Positions 26,548 through 36,109 of a DNA stretch of 64,000 nucleotides are shown one piece after another. The position numbers and the translations under genes were made by a program. A model generated the notes under the pieces. That model ran no database searches and was not told where the DNA came from. It saw nothing but the letters and a program-made list of their open reading frames with translations. Location: positions 5,082,969 to 5,146,968 of the forward strand of contig OY970182.1 of the NCBI GenBank assembly GCA_963708095.1, read 5' to 3'. Source of the DNA: JAJZVS01 sp963708095 (GTDB taxonomy: Bacteria; Pseudomonadota; Alphaproteobacteria; Acetobacterales; Acetobacteraceae). How positions within the stretch are numbered: the first letter of the stretch is position 1; each line of letters starts with the position of its first letter.

Positions 26548-27234
26548 ATGGCCAATCGTCCCCTGATCGTCTTTGACGTCAACGAGACGCTGCTCGATCT
26601 TCAAACGATGGAGCCGGTTTTTCAGCGCATCTTCGGCGACAAGCGGGCCATGCGCCTCTGGTTCGCCAATTTCATCATGTATTCCACAGCCCTCACTGTG
26701 GCCGGCTGCTACGTTCCGTTCACGGATATCGGTTCGGCCGTGATGAAGCTGCTGGCGGATACACAGGGCATCAAAATCGACGACACCGACAAGGAAGAGC
26801 TCAAGGAGAAGTTTTCGACGATGCCGCCACACCCGGACGTACCGGCTGCGCTCACCAAGCTGCGCGATGCAGGTTTCCGGCTGTTCACGCTTACCGACAA
26901 TCTGCTTGAGGTACAGACGCGTCAGCTTGAACATGGCGGCATTGTAGATTTTTTCGAGCGGCGTTTCAGCGCGGATGGCGTGAAGCACCATAAGCCGTCG
27001 CGCCAGGCTTACTCTTACGTCGAGAGGGAGCTTGGTGTGGAACCCTCGCGGCTGTGTCTTATCGCGTGCCATACATGGGACACGCTTGGCGCCGTAGCGG
27101 CCGGCTGGGAGGCTGCACTGATCAAGCGGGTTGGCAACGACGTTTTGGGGGTTGGACCTCAGCCGCAGATCGTCGGCGATGACCTGAATGACGTTGCCGA
27201 TCAGCTCATCGCGCGACACAGGGGACGGCGATAG
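26548..27234 (+). CDS. Haloacid dehalogenase, type II-like
   Basis: A 228-residue HAD-superfamily hydrolase. Motif I is LIVFDVNETLLDLQTM with the nucleophilic Asp. Motif II Ser/Thr lies in GFRLFTLTDNLLEVQTRQ. Lys and the motif IV Asp lie in SADGVKHHKPSRQAY and CLIACHTWDTLGAVAAGW. This layout fits (S)-2-haloacid dehalogenases, which replace the halogen of 2-haloacids by hydroxyl, though several relatives act on other substrates. The start has a CCGGAGG ribosome site. It is the third gene of the cassette after two alpha/beta hydrolases. Confidence 0.9.
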   Translation: MANRPLIVFDVNETLLDLQTMEPVFQRIFGDKRAMRLWFANFIMYSTALTVAGCYVPFTDIGSAVMKLLADTQGIKIDDTDKEELKEKFSTMPPHPDVPAALTKLRDAGFRLFTLTDNLLEVQTRQLEHGGIVDFFERRFSADGVKHHKPSRQAYSYVERELGVEPSRLCLIACHTWDTLGAVAAGWEAALIKRVGNDVLGVGPQPQIVGDDLNDVADQLIARHRGRR

Positions 27235-27576
27235 GGTCGGTTGCCGACGCGGCTCGTTAAGCCATCAGTCGTTGCAGCGATGGGCGTCGGCTTATCGCCG
27301 TCGTGCTCCACAAAGCAGCATGTCCGCTTTCGGCCAAGATCAGCCATCAGCACTGGCACGTCCCGAGGATCCCTCTTGGCGCAAGTCCGTCAACCAATTG
27401 GCTTCGCCAAATGGCCGCTTCTACTCCTAGCCGAGTTTCAAACCGGGGCGCTACCTGGGTACACCTACGTTATGAAGTGGCTACCCGGCTGGTGCTCGGT
27501 GCCCCCATGCCTTCCCCCTCCACGAAGTCGTGGCCGCCGCGCTGCGAACCCGCCCTCGGCCCACGGCGCCCCGCCC
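27235..27576. other. No gene recognised between convergent genes
   Basis: 342 bases between the dehalogenase stop and the proB stop. The first 200 bases are less GC-rich and resemble decayed coding DNA, but no family is recognisable. No hairpin with a T-run was seen. Confidence 0.45.
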
Positions 27577-28719
27577 CTACCCCCCGATCAACACCAGATC
27601 ATCCCGGTGGATCATCTCGTCCCGCCCCCGCCACCCCAGCACCGCCTCGATTTCGTCCGACCGGTGCCCCGCGATTCGCGCCGCGTCCCCGCTCGCATAG
27701 GCCGACAACCCCCGCGCCAGCGCCGCCCCGTCCGGCCCACGCACCAGCACCGGATCGCCGCGCTCGAAAACCCCCTCCACCGCGCGCACCCCGGCGGGCA
27801 GCAAGGACCGCCCGGCGCCCAGCGCCCGCGCCGCCCCCGCATCGACCACGAACACCCCGAGCGGCGCCAGCGCCCCGGCGATCCAGCGCTTGCGGGCCGA
27901 CCGCCCCTCCGGCGCCGGCAGGAACCAGGTGCAGCGCGCGCCGTCGGCGAGCGCCGTCAGCGGGCGGTCGGCAAGCTTCCCCTCGGGCTGGCCGCGCGCG
28001 ATCGCCATGGCGCAGCCGGCCTGGGTCGCGATCCGCGCCGCCACCAGCTTGGTGCGCATCCCGCCCGAGGAATAGCCGGGCGGCGGTTCGCCCCCCATCG
28101 CCTCGATCTCCGGCGTCAGCGCCGGAACGAGCGGGATATGCGCCGCCGCCGGATCGAAGCGCGGATCGGCGGTATAGAGCCCGTCGATGTCCGACAGCAG
28201 GACAAGCTGGTCCGCCTCGGTCATCTCGGCGACGCGGGCGGCCAGGCGGTCGTTATCGCCGAAACGGATCTCCGCCGTCGCCACCGTATCGTTCTCGTTG
28301 ATCACCGGCACGGCGCCCAGGTCGAGCAGGGTGCGCAACGTGGCGCGCGCGTTCAGGTAGCGGCGGCGGTCCTCGGTGTCCTCCAGGGTCAGCAGCAGTT
28401 GCGCGGCGGTCAGGCCCTCGCCGGACAGCGCCTCCGCCCAGGCCTGGGCAAGGCGGATCTGGCCCACCGCGGCGGCGGCCTGCTTCTCCTCCAGCCGCAG
28501 GCGCTTGCGGGTGAGGCCGAGGCTGCGGCGGGCGAGCGCGATGGCGCCGGAGGACACGACGATCACCTCCGTCCCGCGCGCGCGCAGGTCGGTGATGTCG
28601 GCGGCGACGCCGGCGAGCCAAGCCGCGCGCGGGGCGCCGCGGGCGGGGTCGACCACCAGCGCGCTGCCGATCTTCACCACCAGCCGGCGGGCGGCGGCGA
28701 GCGCGGGCAGGGTGGTCAT
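27577..28719 (-). CDS. proB: Glutamate 5-kinase
   Basis: A 380-residue ProB, the first enzyme of proline synthesis (glutamate to glutamyl-5-phosphate). The amino-acid kinase domain shows RRLVVKIGSALVVDPARG, VIVVSSGAIALARRSLGL, VPVINENDTVATAEIRFGDN, QLVLLSDIDGLYTADPR and GYSSGGMRTKLVAARIAT. The C-terminal PUA domain follows, from about FVVDAGAARALGAGRSLLPAG to the end. The start at 28719 overlaps the stop of the upstream membrane protein in an ATGA, so it is translationally coupled. It is the last gene of the obgE / membrane protein / proB unit. Confidence 0.96.
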   Translation of the reverse strand: MTTLPALAAARRLVVKIGSALVVDPARGAPRAAWLAGVAADITDLRARGTEVIVVSSGAIALARRSLGLTRKRLRLEEKQAAAAVGQIRLAQAWAEALSGEGLTAAQLLLTLEDTEDRRRYLNARATLRTLLDLGAVPVINENDTVATAEIRFGDNDRLAARVAEMTEADQLVLLSDIDGLYTADPRFDPAAAHIPLVPALTPEIEAMGGEPPPGYSSGGMRTKLVAARIATQAGCAMAIARGQPEGKLADRPLTALADGARCTWFLPAPEGRSARKRWIAGALAPLGVFVVDAGAARALGAGRSLLPAGVRAVEGVFERGDPVLVRGPDGAALARGLSAYASGDAARIAGHRSDEIEAVLGWRGRDEMIHRDDLVLIGG

Positions 28720-29800
28720 GCCGGGCGGTCCGGCCGGGTGGCGGGGATCTCGCGTCCGGGCGTGCCGGCGATGAACCGGGCGGCGCACCTGTGCCACCGG
28801 CGCCCGGCGGCGGCGGCCGGCACGACGAACAAGGGGGCTGCGTGCATCACCAGCCGCCCGATCTGGAACTTGTGCGTCACCATCAGCCCCAGCAGCACGA
28901 GCGCCGGGATCACCAGGATATCCACCCGCCGGAACGGCCCCATCGATCCCGCCGGCCAGCCCGCCACCGCAACGCCCACGAGCACCAGGATCGGCACCAG
29001 GTTCAGCATCACCCCGCGCGCCGAGACCTGCACCGCCAGATTGGCCCTGATCGTGCCGAGGTAGTCGGCCGGCCGCAGCTGGTAGGAATGGCCCGGCACG
29101 TGCACCAGCAGCACCATGGCCAGATAGGCGGCGAGCGCGGCGAGACTCGCCAGCAGCGGCACGCCGAGGGGCGCCCGGTCCTCTGCGCACAGCACCCAGC
29201 GGATCGCGAGCCAGAGCACGAGCACCATGCAGATCTTCTCGTTCACCAGGATCGAGGCCAGCACGCCCGGGACGAACAGCCGCCGGTTGCGCAGGAGGGA
29301 GACCAGCACGGCGACGCACAGGATGGCGAGGGGGTCGATGCCGTAGATCTGGGCGGACCAGCAGAGCACGAACAGCAGCGCTCCGGCGAACAGCGCCTCG
29401 CCCGGCGCCAGGCCGAGGCTCCGGGCGAGGCGGGCGGCCACGAAGGCGGCGCCGACCGCGGCGGTGTAGGCGAGGGCGGCCAGCGCGGCGGTCGCGCGCA
29501 CGTAGTCCGCCGGAACGCTCGCGGGCAGGCGGCTGAAGCGCAGCAGCGGCATGGCGAGGTCGAACGGCACCGCCGCCGCCATCGACAGGATGCGGTAGAC
29601 GTAAGGCGATTCCGGCAGCACGCCGCCCTTCTGACCGAGCAGCCATAGCAGGAACGGCGCGTAGTCGTCGCGCGGCACGGTGTTGAAGATCATCACCCGG
29701 TAGACCGCCCAGAACAACGGCGAGAGCAGCACGAGGCAGAGCGCGAAGCACGCCAGCACGACCATCCGGCGGCGCCCGACCGCGCCTGCGGCCGGGGCGC

Positions 29801-29804
<4 letters not shown>
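28716..29804 (-). CDS. Polytopic membrane protein of unknown function
   Basis: A 362-residue integral membrane protein with about eight or nine hydrophobic helices, for example MVVLACFALCLVLLSPLFWA, FAGALLFVLCWSAQIYG, AIRWVLC, LAALAAYLAMVLLVHV and ILVIPALVLLGLMVTH. The overall pattern recalls EpsG/GtrA-neighbour or glycosyltransferase-like membrane proteins, but no defining motif is seen. A periplasmic loop has YLLWLLGQKGGVLPESPYVY-type residues near position 50-68. It overlaps obgE at its start and proB at its end by 4 bases each, so it is co-translated with both. Confidence 0.8.
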
Positions 29805-30802
<998 letters not shown>

Positions 30803-31006
30803 GGTCCGGCGTCCGGGGTGGACGGGCGAGGGGGGCGAGGCGGTGGGACGCGGCGCCCGCCGGTAGCGATCGGGAGCCGGGGCGGGCCGGCCCGGTGGGG
30901 CGCCGGGCCCGGCAGAGGCCGGGGTGGCAAACCGCGGGCCTCGCAAACGAACGGGGGCCGGCGTGGCGCCGACCCCCGAGCTGATCCGGTCGCGGCAGGG
31001 CGGGCG

Positions 31007-31285
31007 TTACTCGGCAGCGGCGGCCGCCGCCGGGACGGGGCGGACGGAGACATGCACCCGACCCTCGGCCTTGCGTTGGAACTCCACCTTGCCATCGACC
31101 AGCGCGAAGATGGTGTGGTCGCGCCCGAGGCCCACGTTCTGCCCCGGCTTCCACTTGGTCCCGCGCTGGCGGAGGATGATGTTGCCGGCGATGACCGCCT
31201 GCCCACCCGACTTCTTGATGCCGAGGCGGCGGCCTTCGGTATCGCGCCCGTTGCGCGAGGACCCGCCGGCTTTCTTGTGCGCCAT
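31007..31285 (-). CDS. rpmA: 50S ribosomal protein L27
   Basis: A 92-residue bL27. It begins MAHKKAGGSSRNGRDTEG, with the usual conserved blocks GGQAVIAGNIILRQRGTKW and PGQNVGLGRDHTIFALVDG. A short Ala-rich tail ends the protein. The start lies 1 base after the rplU stop, the standard L21-L27 operon. No N-terminal cleavage extension of the Firmicutes type is present. Confidence 0.98.
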   Translation of the reverse strand: MAHKKAGGSSRNGRDTEGRRLGIKKSGGQAVIAGNIILRQRGTKWKPGQNVGLGRDHTIFALVDGKVEFQRKAEGRVHVSVRPVPAAAAAAE

Positions 31286-31286
31286 G

Positions 31287-31652
31287 TCAGACTGCTCCTT
31301 CGCTGGCGGCGGCCCCGCTCTCCGCGCCCGCGGCAACCGGGCTGGGGGCGATGCCGGAGACGCGCAGCACGGTCACGTGCTGGCGGTGGCCGTTGCGGCG
31401 GCGGCTGTTCTGCCGCCGGCGCTTCTTGAAGATGATGACCTTGTCGAGCCGGTCCTGCGCGATCACCGTCGCGGTGACCGAGGCGCCGGCGACCGTAGGC
31501 GCGCCGAGGGTCAGGCTGCCGGTGTCGCCCACCGCGAGGACGTCGGTGAAGGTCACGGTCGCGCCCGGCTCGGCTTCGAGCTTTTCGACCTTCAGCACCG
31601 CGTTCGGGGTCACGCGGTACTGTTTTCCGCCGGTGCGGATCACTGCGAACAT
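31287..31652 (-). CDS. rplU: 50S ribosomal protein L21
   Basis: A 121-residue bL21. It starts MFAVIRTGGKQYRVTPNAVL and contains KVIIFKKRRRQNSRRRNGHR and QHVTVLRVSGI. The core is normal, and about 20 Ala/Gly/Ser-rich residues extend the C-terminus, as often seen in alphaproteobacteria. It is the first gene of the rplU-rpmA operon, preceded by the promoter at 31714-31741 and a leader of about 55 bases. Confidence 0.98.
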   Translation of the reverse strand: MFAVIRTGGKQYRVTPNAVLKVEKLEAEPGATVTFTDVLAVGDTGSLTLGAPTVAGASVTATVIAQDRLDKVIIFKKRRRQNSRRRNGHRQHVTVLRVSGIAPSPVAAGAESGAAASEGAV

Positions 31653-32051
31653 CGATCGTTCCTGCCAACAGCCATGCCCCGGCCGCGAGACGGGGCCGGG
31701 CGAGGGAGCGCGGGTTATAGCGCCCGCGGGGGGGAAGTCAACGCGGCCCCGGCGCTGTCCGCCGCCGCCTGGGGCGCCGCCCCTGCGAACCCCCGGTCGC
31801 CGCGACGTGGAAGGTCCCCATCCTGGTGTCATTCGAGGCGCGATGATCTCGTGACCACGCCGCGTCTCCATATCCGGTATGTCTGCATCAGGTTTGACGC
31901 AGTGCGCCCTCCCCCCCAAGGGAACTGACATCGGACTGGCGTCGGACTGGCGTCGGCGAAGCGTGCCCAGGCCCGGGGTTTCACGACGCGCCGGCAGAGG
32001 CCGCCGCGGACCCCGAACCGGATCGGAGACAGCAAGCGCAAGGAGGACGAC
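31653..32051. other. Divergent intergenic region between rplU and the pyruvate oxidase gene
   Basis: 399 bases. It holds the rplU leader and promoter on the minus strand and, near the poxB-type gene, a perfect 11-base tandem duplication TCGGACTGGCG (31931-31941 and 31942-31952). No further gene or known riboswitch was recognised. A promoter for the plus-strand gene was not found. Confidence 0.5.
31714..31741 (-). promoter_or_regulatory. Sigma-70-type promoter for rplU-rpmA
   Basis: On the minus strand TTGACT (31741-31736) and TATAAC (31719-31714) are separated by 16 bases. Both boxes are close to consensus and stand out in GC-rich DNA. Initiation would be near 31706, giving a leader of about 55 bases before rplU. 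Confidence 0.75.
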
Positions 32052-33776
32052 ATGACGACCGTTGCAGACCAGATGGTCGAGACCCTCGCCGCCGCGAGTG
32101 TCGCACGTATCTACGGGATTGTCGGCGACAGCCTCAACGGCTTCACCGATTCGCTCCGCCGCCACGGCGGCATCCAATGGCTGCACGTCCGCCACGAGGA
32201 AGTGGCCGCGTTCGCTGCCGGCGCGGATGCGCATCTGACGGGGCGCCTCGCGGTCTGCGCGGGAAGCTGCGGGCCGGGCAACCTGCATCTGATCAACGGG
32301 CTGTTCGACTGCCACCGCTCGCGCGTGCCGGTGGTGGCGATCGCGGCGCATATCCCCTCGGCCGAGATCGGCGCCGGCTACTTCCAGGAAACCCACCCCG
32401 AGACCCTGTTCCGCGAATGCTCGAGCTACTGCGAGCTGGTCTCCAACCCCGCGCAGATGCCGCGCGCGCTCGAGATCGCCATCCGCCGCGCGGTCGCCGA
32501 ACACTGCGTGTCGGTGATCGTCATTCCGGGCGACATCGCGCTGAAACCCGTCGTCGACACGGCCCCGCCGCAACCGCTCGGGCTGCTGCCGGGGCGGCCG
32601 ACGGTGACGCCGCCGGCCGACGCGGTCGCGCGCCTGGCGGCGCTGCTCAACGGCGCATCCCGGGTCACCTTGCTGTGCGGCGGCGGGTGCGAGGGGGCGC
32701 ATGACGCGCTGGTGCAGCTCGCCGGCATGCTGAAGGCGCCGATCGTGCATGCCATGCGCGGCAAGGAACATGTCGAATGGGACAACCCGTACGACGTGGG
32801 GATGACGGGGCTGATCGGCTTTTCGTCCGGCTATTACGCCATGGAGAGCTGCGATGCGTTGCTGATGCTGGGCACGGACTTCCCCTATCGGCAGTTCTAT
32901 CCGAAGCGGGCGCACATCGCGCAGGTGGATCTGCGCGCGGAGTTGATCGGGCGGCGCGCGTCGGTCGAGCTCGGGTTGATCGGCGACGTGCGGGCGACGA
33001 TCGAAGCACTGCTTCCGCAGCTTACGGAAAAGACCGATCGCGGCTTCCTCGATGCGGCGGTCCGGCATTACCGTGATGCGCGCCGGGGGTTGGATGAGCT
33101 GGCCGCCGGCAAGCCCGGCGGCACGTTGCACCCGCAGCAGATCGCGCGGGTGGTGAGCGCGCTCGCGGCCGACGATGCCGTCTTCACCTGCGATGTCGGC
33201 CTGCCGACCGTCTGGGCAGCGCGCTACCTGGCGATGAACGGCAGGCGGCGGCTGGTGGGCTCGTTCTGGCACGGGTCGATGGCCAACGCGATGGCGCAGG
33301 CGATCGGTGCGCAGGCGGCGTTCCCCGATCGGCAGGTGATCTCGCTCTCCGGCGACGGCGGCTTTACCATGCTGATGGGGGATCTGCTGTCGTTGAAGCA
33401 GCTCAAGCTGCCGGTGAAGGTCGTCGTGTTCAACAACGGCGCGCTCGGGTTCATCGAGCTGGAACAGAAATCATCCGGCTTCATCGATACCGGCACCGAA
33501 TTGCAGAACCCGGATTTCGCCGCCATGGCCGAGGCGGTCGGCATCAAGGGGGTGCGCATCACCGATCCGGGCGAGGTCGAGACCAAGCTCGCCGAAGCGC
33601 TGGCGCATCCGGGCCCGGTGCTGATCGATGCGGTCGTCACCCGCATGGAGCTTGCCATGCCGCCGAAGGTGACGACGGAGATGGCGAAGGGGTTCACCCT
33701 CTATATGCTGAAGGCGATCCTCGGCAGTCGGGCCGACGAGGTGGTGGAACTCGCGCGCACGAATCTGTTCCGCTGA
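32052..33776 (+). CDS. poxB: Thiamine-diphosphate-dependent pyruvate dehydrogenase/oxidase (PoxB type)
   Basis: A 574-residue ThDP and FAD enzyme of the PoxB family, which oxidises pyruvate to acetate and CO2 at the membrane with electrons passed to ubiquinone. The N-terminal PYR domain starts VADQMVETLAAASVARIYGI and holds the catalytic Glu in VRHEEVAAFAAGADAHLTG. The middle FAD-binding domain includes MTGLIGFSSGYYAMESCDAL. The C-terminal PP domain has the ThDP motif LSGDGGFTMLMGDLLSLK ending in VVFNN. The C-terminus (GFTLYMLKAILGSRADEVVE) resembles the membrane-binding tail of E. coli PoxB. The start has an AAGGAGGAC ribosome site. It is a single-gene unit before tRNA-Thr. Confidence 0.92.
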   Translation: MTTVADQMVETLAAASVARIYGIVGDSLNGFTDSLRRHGGIQWLHVRHEEVAAFAAGADAHLTGRLAVCAGSCGPGNLHLINGLFDCHRSRVPVVAIAAHIPSAEIGAGYFQETHPETLFRECSSYCELVSNPAQMPRALEIAIRRAVAEHCVSVIVIPGDIALKPVVDTAPPQPLGLLPGRPTVTPPADAVARLAALLNGASRVTLLCGGGCEGAHDALVQLAGMLKAPIVHAMRGKEHVEWDNPYDVGMTGLIGFSSGYYAMESCDALLMLGTDFPYRQFYPKRAHIAQVDLRAELIGRRASVELGLIGDVRATIEALLPQLTEKTDRGFLDAAVRHYRDARRGLDELAAGKPGGTLHPQQIARVVSALAADDAVFTCDVGLPTVWAARYLAMNGRRRLVGSFWHGSMANAMAQAIGAQAAFPDRQVISLSGDGGFTMLMGDLLSLKQLKLPVKVVVFNNGALGFIELEQKSSGFIDTGTELQNPDFAAMAEAVGIKGVRITDPGEVETKLAEALAHPGPVLIDAVVTRMELAMPPKVTTEMAKGFTLYMLKAILGSRADEVVELARTNLFR

Positions 33777-33872
33777 GAGGACGGCGGGGCGGCGGTGGCG
33801 CGCGCACGTCCCGCCGCCGGGGCTTGCGCCGGCCATCCCGGGCGTTTAGGTAACCGCCGCGTTGCCCCCGGC

Positions 33873-33947
<75 letters not shown>

Positions 33948-34095
33948 CTTAACCCACTGAAATCACACGCGAACAGCGCAACGTCCCGGCCTCTCTTCGT
34001 TCACATTCGTCCGCCGAAATCCACCCAAATCCGCCCGGCATGTGCGCAAAATCAGTGCCATCCGTTTGCGCCCCGTTCGCATCCCAGAAACGACA

Positions 34096-34129
34096 AAAGC
34101 GGCCCAGGGATCGCTCTTTGGGCCGCTTT
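34096..34129. terminator. Bidirectional intrinsic terminator
   Basis: A perfect 11-base stem, AAAGCGGCCCA and TGGGCCGCTTT, encloses a 12-base loop. The A-run on one side and the T-run on the other allow it to work on both strands. It serves tRNA-Thr from the left and the acyl-CoA dehydrogenase gene from the right. Confidence 0.88.
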
Positions 34130-34166
34130 ATCTCGAATCATTCATCGGCGCGTGCGTCCGCCGGCC

Positions 34167-35888
34167 TCAGACCAGCAGCGGCGCGACGGCATCGAGGTCG
34201 CGGGCCTGCGGGGCCAGCAGCAGATCGGCCGCGGGCCGTTCCCACGCCGCTTCCTCCGGCGCCAGCGGGTCGCGCGGGGCCAGGCGGTGGTCCAGCACGC
34301 AACGCGCGAGCAGGGCGCGGCGCGCGTCGGCCCCGGGACGCGTGGCTTCCCAGGCGAGCAGAACAGCGCTGGCGGCGTTGTAGAGCCCGGCTGCCGCGGT
34401 GCGCGCCAGTGTTTCGTTCCCGCCCGCGGTCCGTTCTGCCGCTGCCGCCGCGCGGTCCCAGGTGGTGGCGAGCCTGGTGCGGAAGGGGGCGGGCAGGGTG
34501 GTCGCCTCCTCCAGCCGGCGGTGCAGCAGGGCGGCGAGCGCGCGGTGCGCCTGCTGTTTGCCCACGGCGCGGCCGATCACGTCGAGCGCGTTGATGTTGC
34601 TGGTGCCTTCCCACAGCAGCCCGACCTGGGCGTCGCGGATCAGCCGGGCGGTCACGTAGTCCTCGATGTAGCCGTTGCCGCCGCGTGCCTCCATCGCACC
34701 GGTGGCGACGGGAACATTGTCGCGGCAGGCGCGCAGCTTGAGCAGGCCGGTGAGGATGCGCAGCTCCGTCGCCGCGCCGCGGTCCATCGCATCGGCGGTG
34801 GCGAAGGTCATCGACAGCGCCTGCTCGGCGGGGACGATCAGTTTCAGCAACTGCCGACGCATCAGCGGAAAGTCGATCACGGCGCTGCCGAACGCGCGCC
34901 GGCCGCGCGTGGCGGCGAGGGCTTCGTTGACGCAGCGGCGCATCATGCCGGCGGCGCGCGCGCCGTGCGAGAGGCGGGAGCGGTTCACCTGCTCCATCAT
35001 CTGTTTCAGTCCGGCATCCTGCGCGCCAACCAGGTAGGCCTCGGCGCCATGGAGGTCGATCTCCCCGCTTGCCATGGATTTCGTGCCGAGCTTGTCCTTC
35101 AGACGGACGATCCGGTAGGCGTTGCGGGACCCGTCGCGCCGGCGCCGCGGCAGGACGAACAGCGCGAGGCCGCGCGTGCCGGCCGGTGCGCCTTCCCGGC
35201 GGGCGAGGATCAACGCCACATCGGCATCGGCGTGCGAGTTGAACCATTTGCTGCCCGTCAGGCGCCAGTCGTCGCCGGCGCGGACCGCGGTGGTTTCGAT
35301 CGCACCGACGTCCGAGCCGCCGGCGCGCTCGGTCATGAACTGCGTGCCCTTCCACATGCCGGCGAGGTCGGCCGAGAGCATGCGCGGCAGCAGATAAGCT
35401 TGCAGGTCGGGGCTGGCGAAGGTGCGGATGAGGTGGATGGAGGTGTCGGTGACGCTGACCGGGCACATCAGGCCGAATTCGGCCTGGGTGAAGAGGTACT
35501 GGAAGGCATATTTGGCGGCGTGCGGCAGGGGGGCCTGCTGGCCGAGCACGTCGGCGCGGTGGGTCATGGCGTGGAACTGGAACTCTCCGAAGGCGATCTG
35601 TTCCATCTCGCGATAGGCAGGGTGGTACTCGATCCAGTCCTCGTCGTTACCGTAACGATCGCGGGGGTGGAGAACGGGCGGGTGGCGGTCGGCGGTGCGG
35701 GCGAGAGCGTCCAACCGGCCGCCGGCGAGCTGGCCGAGGCGTGCGTAGTGGGGGGCGAGGGACTCGCTTGTCTCGCGCGGGAGGTAGATGGCGAGCAGGT
35801 CCTGGAGGGAGCGGTCCTGGGCGTAGAAGTCCTGGCCGGCGCAGTCGGGGGGGATGGGGGTGGTCGGGGTGCGATCGATGGTGTCCAT
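34167..35888 (-). CDS. Acyl-CoA dehydrogenase, AidB-like
   Basis: A 573-residue flavoprotein of the long acyl-CoA dehydrogenase / AidB group. Visible blocks are FGLMCPVSVTDTSIHLIR, GMWKGTQFMTERAGGSDVGA (FAD and substrate region), DDWRLTGSKWFNSHADADV, LKDKLGTKSMASGEIDLHGA, NRSRLSHGARAAGMMRRCVN and GNGYIEDYVTARLIRDAQV followed by WEGTSNINALDVIGRAV. The last 120 residues form a helical extension found in AidB relatives. It may oxidise a branched or unusual acyl-CoA or have the DNA-alkylation-protection role proposed for AidB; the sequence does not decide. It stands alone on the minus strand, with the shared terminator just downstream. Confidence 0.92.
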   Translation of the reverse strand: MDTIDRTPTTPIPPDCAGQDFYAQDRSLQDLLAIYLPRETSESLAPHYARLGQLAGGRLDALARTADRHPPVLHPRDRYGNDEDWIEYHPAYREMEQIAFGEFQFHAMTHRADVLGQQAPLPHAAKYAFQYLFTQAEFGLMCPVSVTDTSIHLIRTFASPDLQAYLLPRMLSADLAGMWKGTQFMTERAGGSDVGAIETTAVRAGDDWRLTGSKWFNSHADADVALILARREGAPAGTRGLALFVLPRRRRDGSRNAYRIVRLKDKLGTKSMASGEIDLHGAEAYLVGAQDAGLKQMMEQVNRSRLSHGARAAGMMRRCVNEALAATRGRRAFGSAVIDFPLMRRQLLKLIVPAEQALSMTFATADAMDRGAATELRILTGLLKLRACRDNVPVATGAMEARGGNGYIEDYVTARLIRDAQVGLLWEGTSNINALDVIGRAVGKQQAHRALAALLHRRLEEATTLPAPFRTRLATTWDRAAAAAERTAGGNETLARTAAAGLYNAASAVLLAWEATRPGADARRALLARCVLDHRLAPRDPLAPEEAAWERPAADLLLAPQARDLDAVAPLLV

Positions 35889-36109
35889 GTGGGCTTTTCC
35901 TACTTTTCGGCGCCTGACGGACGCAGCGGCTTATGGCGGGCAGGCGACCGGGCAGGACGGTCGCCCTCAGATCGTGATGAACGTGACCGGTCTCGCGCGC
36001 ACGGCTGCACGATCTCCGGCAGAGCGGATGCGCCCGCATTGCGAACCGATCTGGCCTGCGTGTCGATGCTGCGGATGTGGCTGGTCAGCGCCCGCCTAAC
36101 CCACCTCCC

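Noticed and set aside
30953..30977. Hairpin between rpmA and obgE as terminator or attenuator
   Set aside because: The stem has a mismatch and no T-run. It may reflect GC-rich chance pairing.
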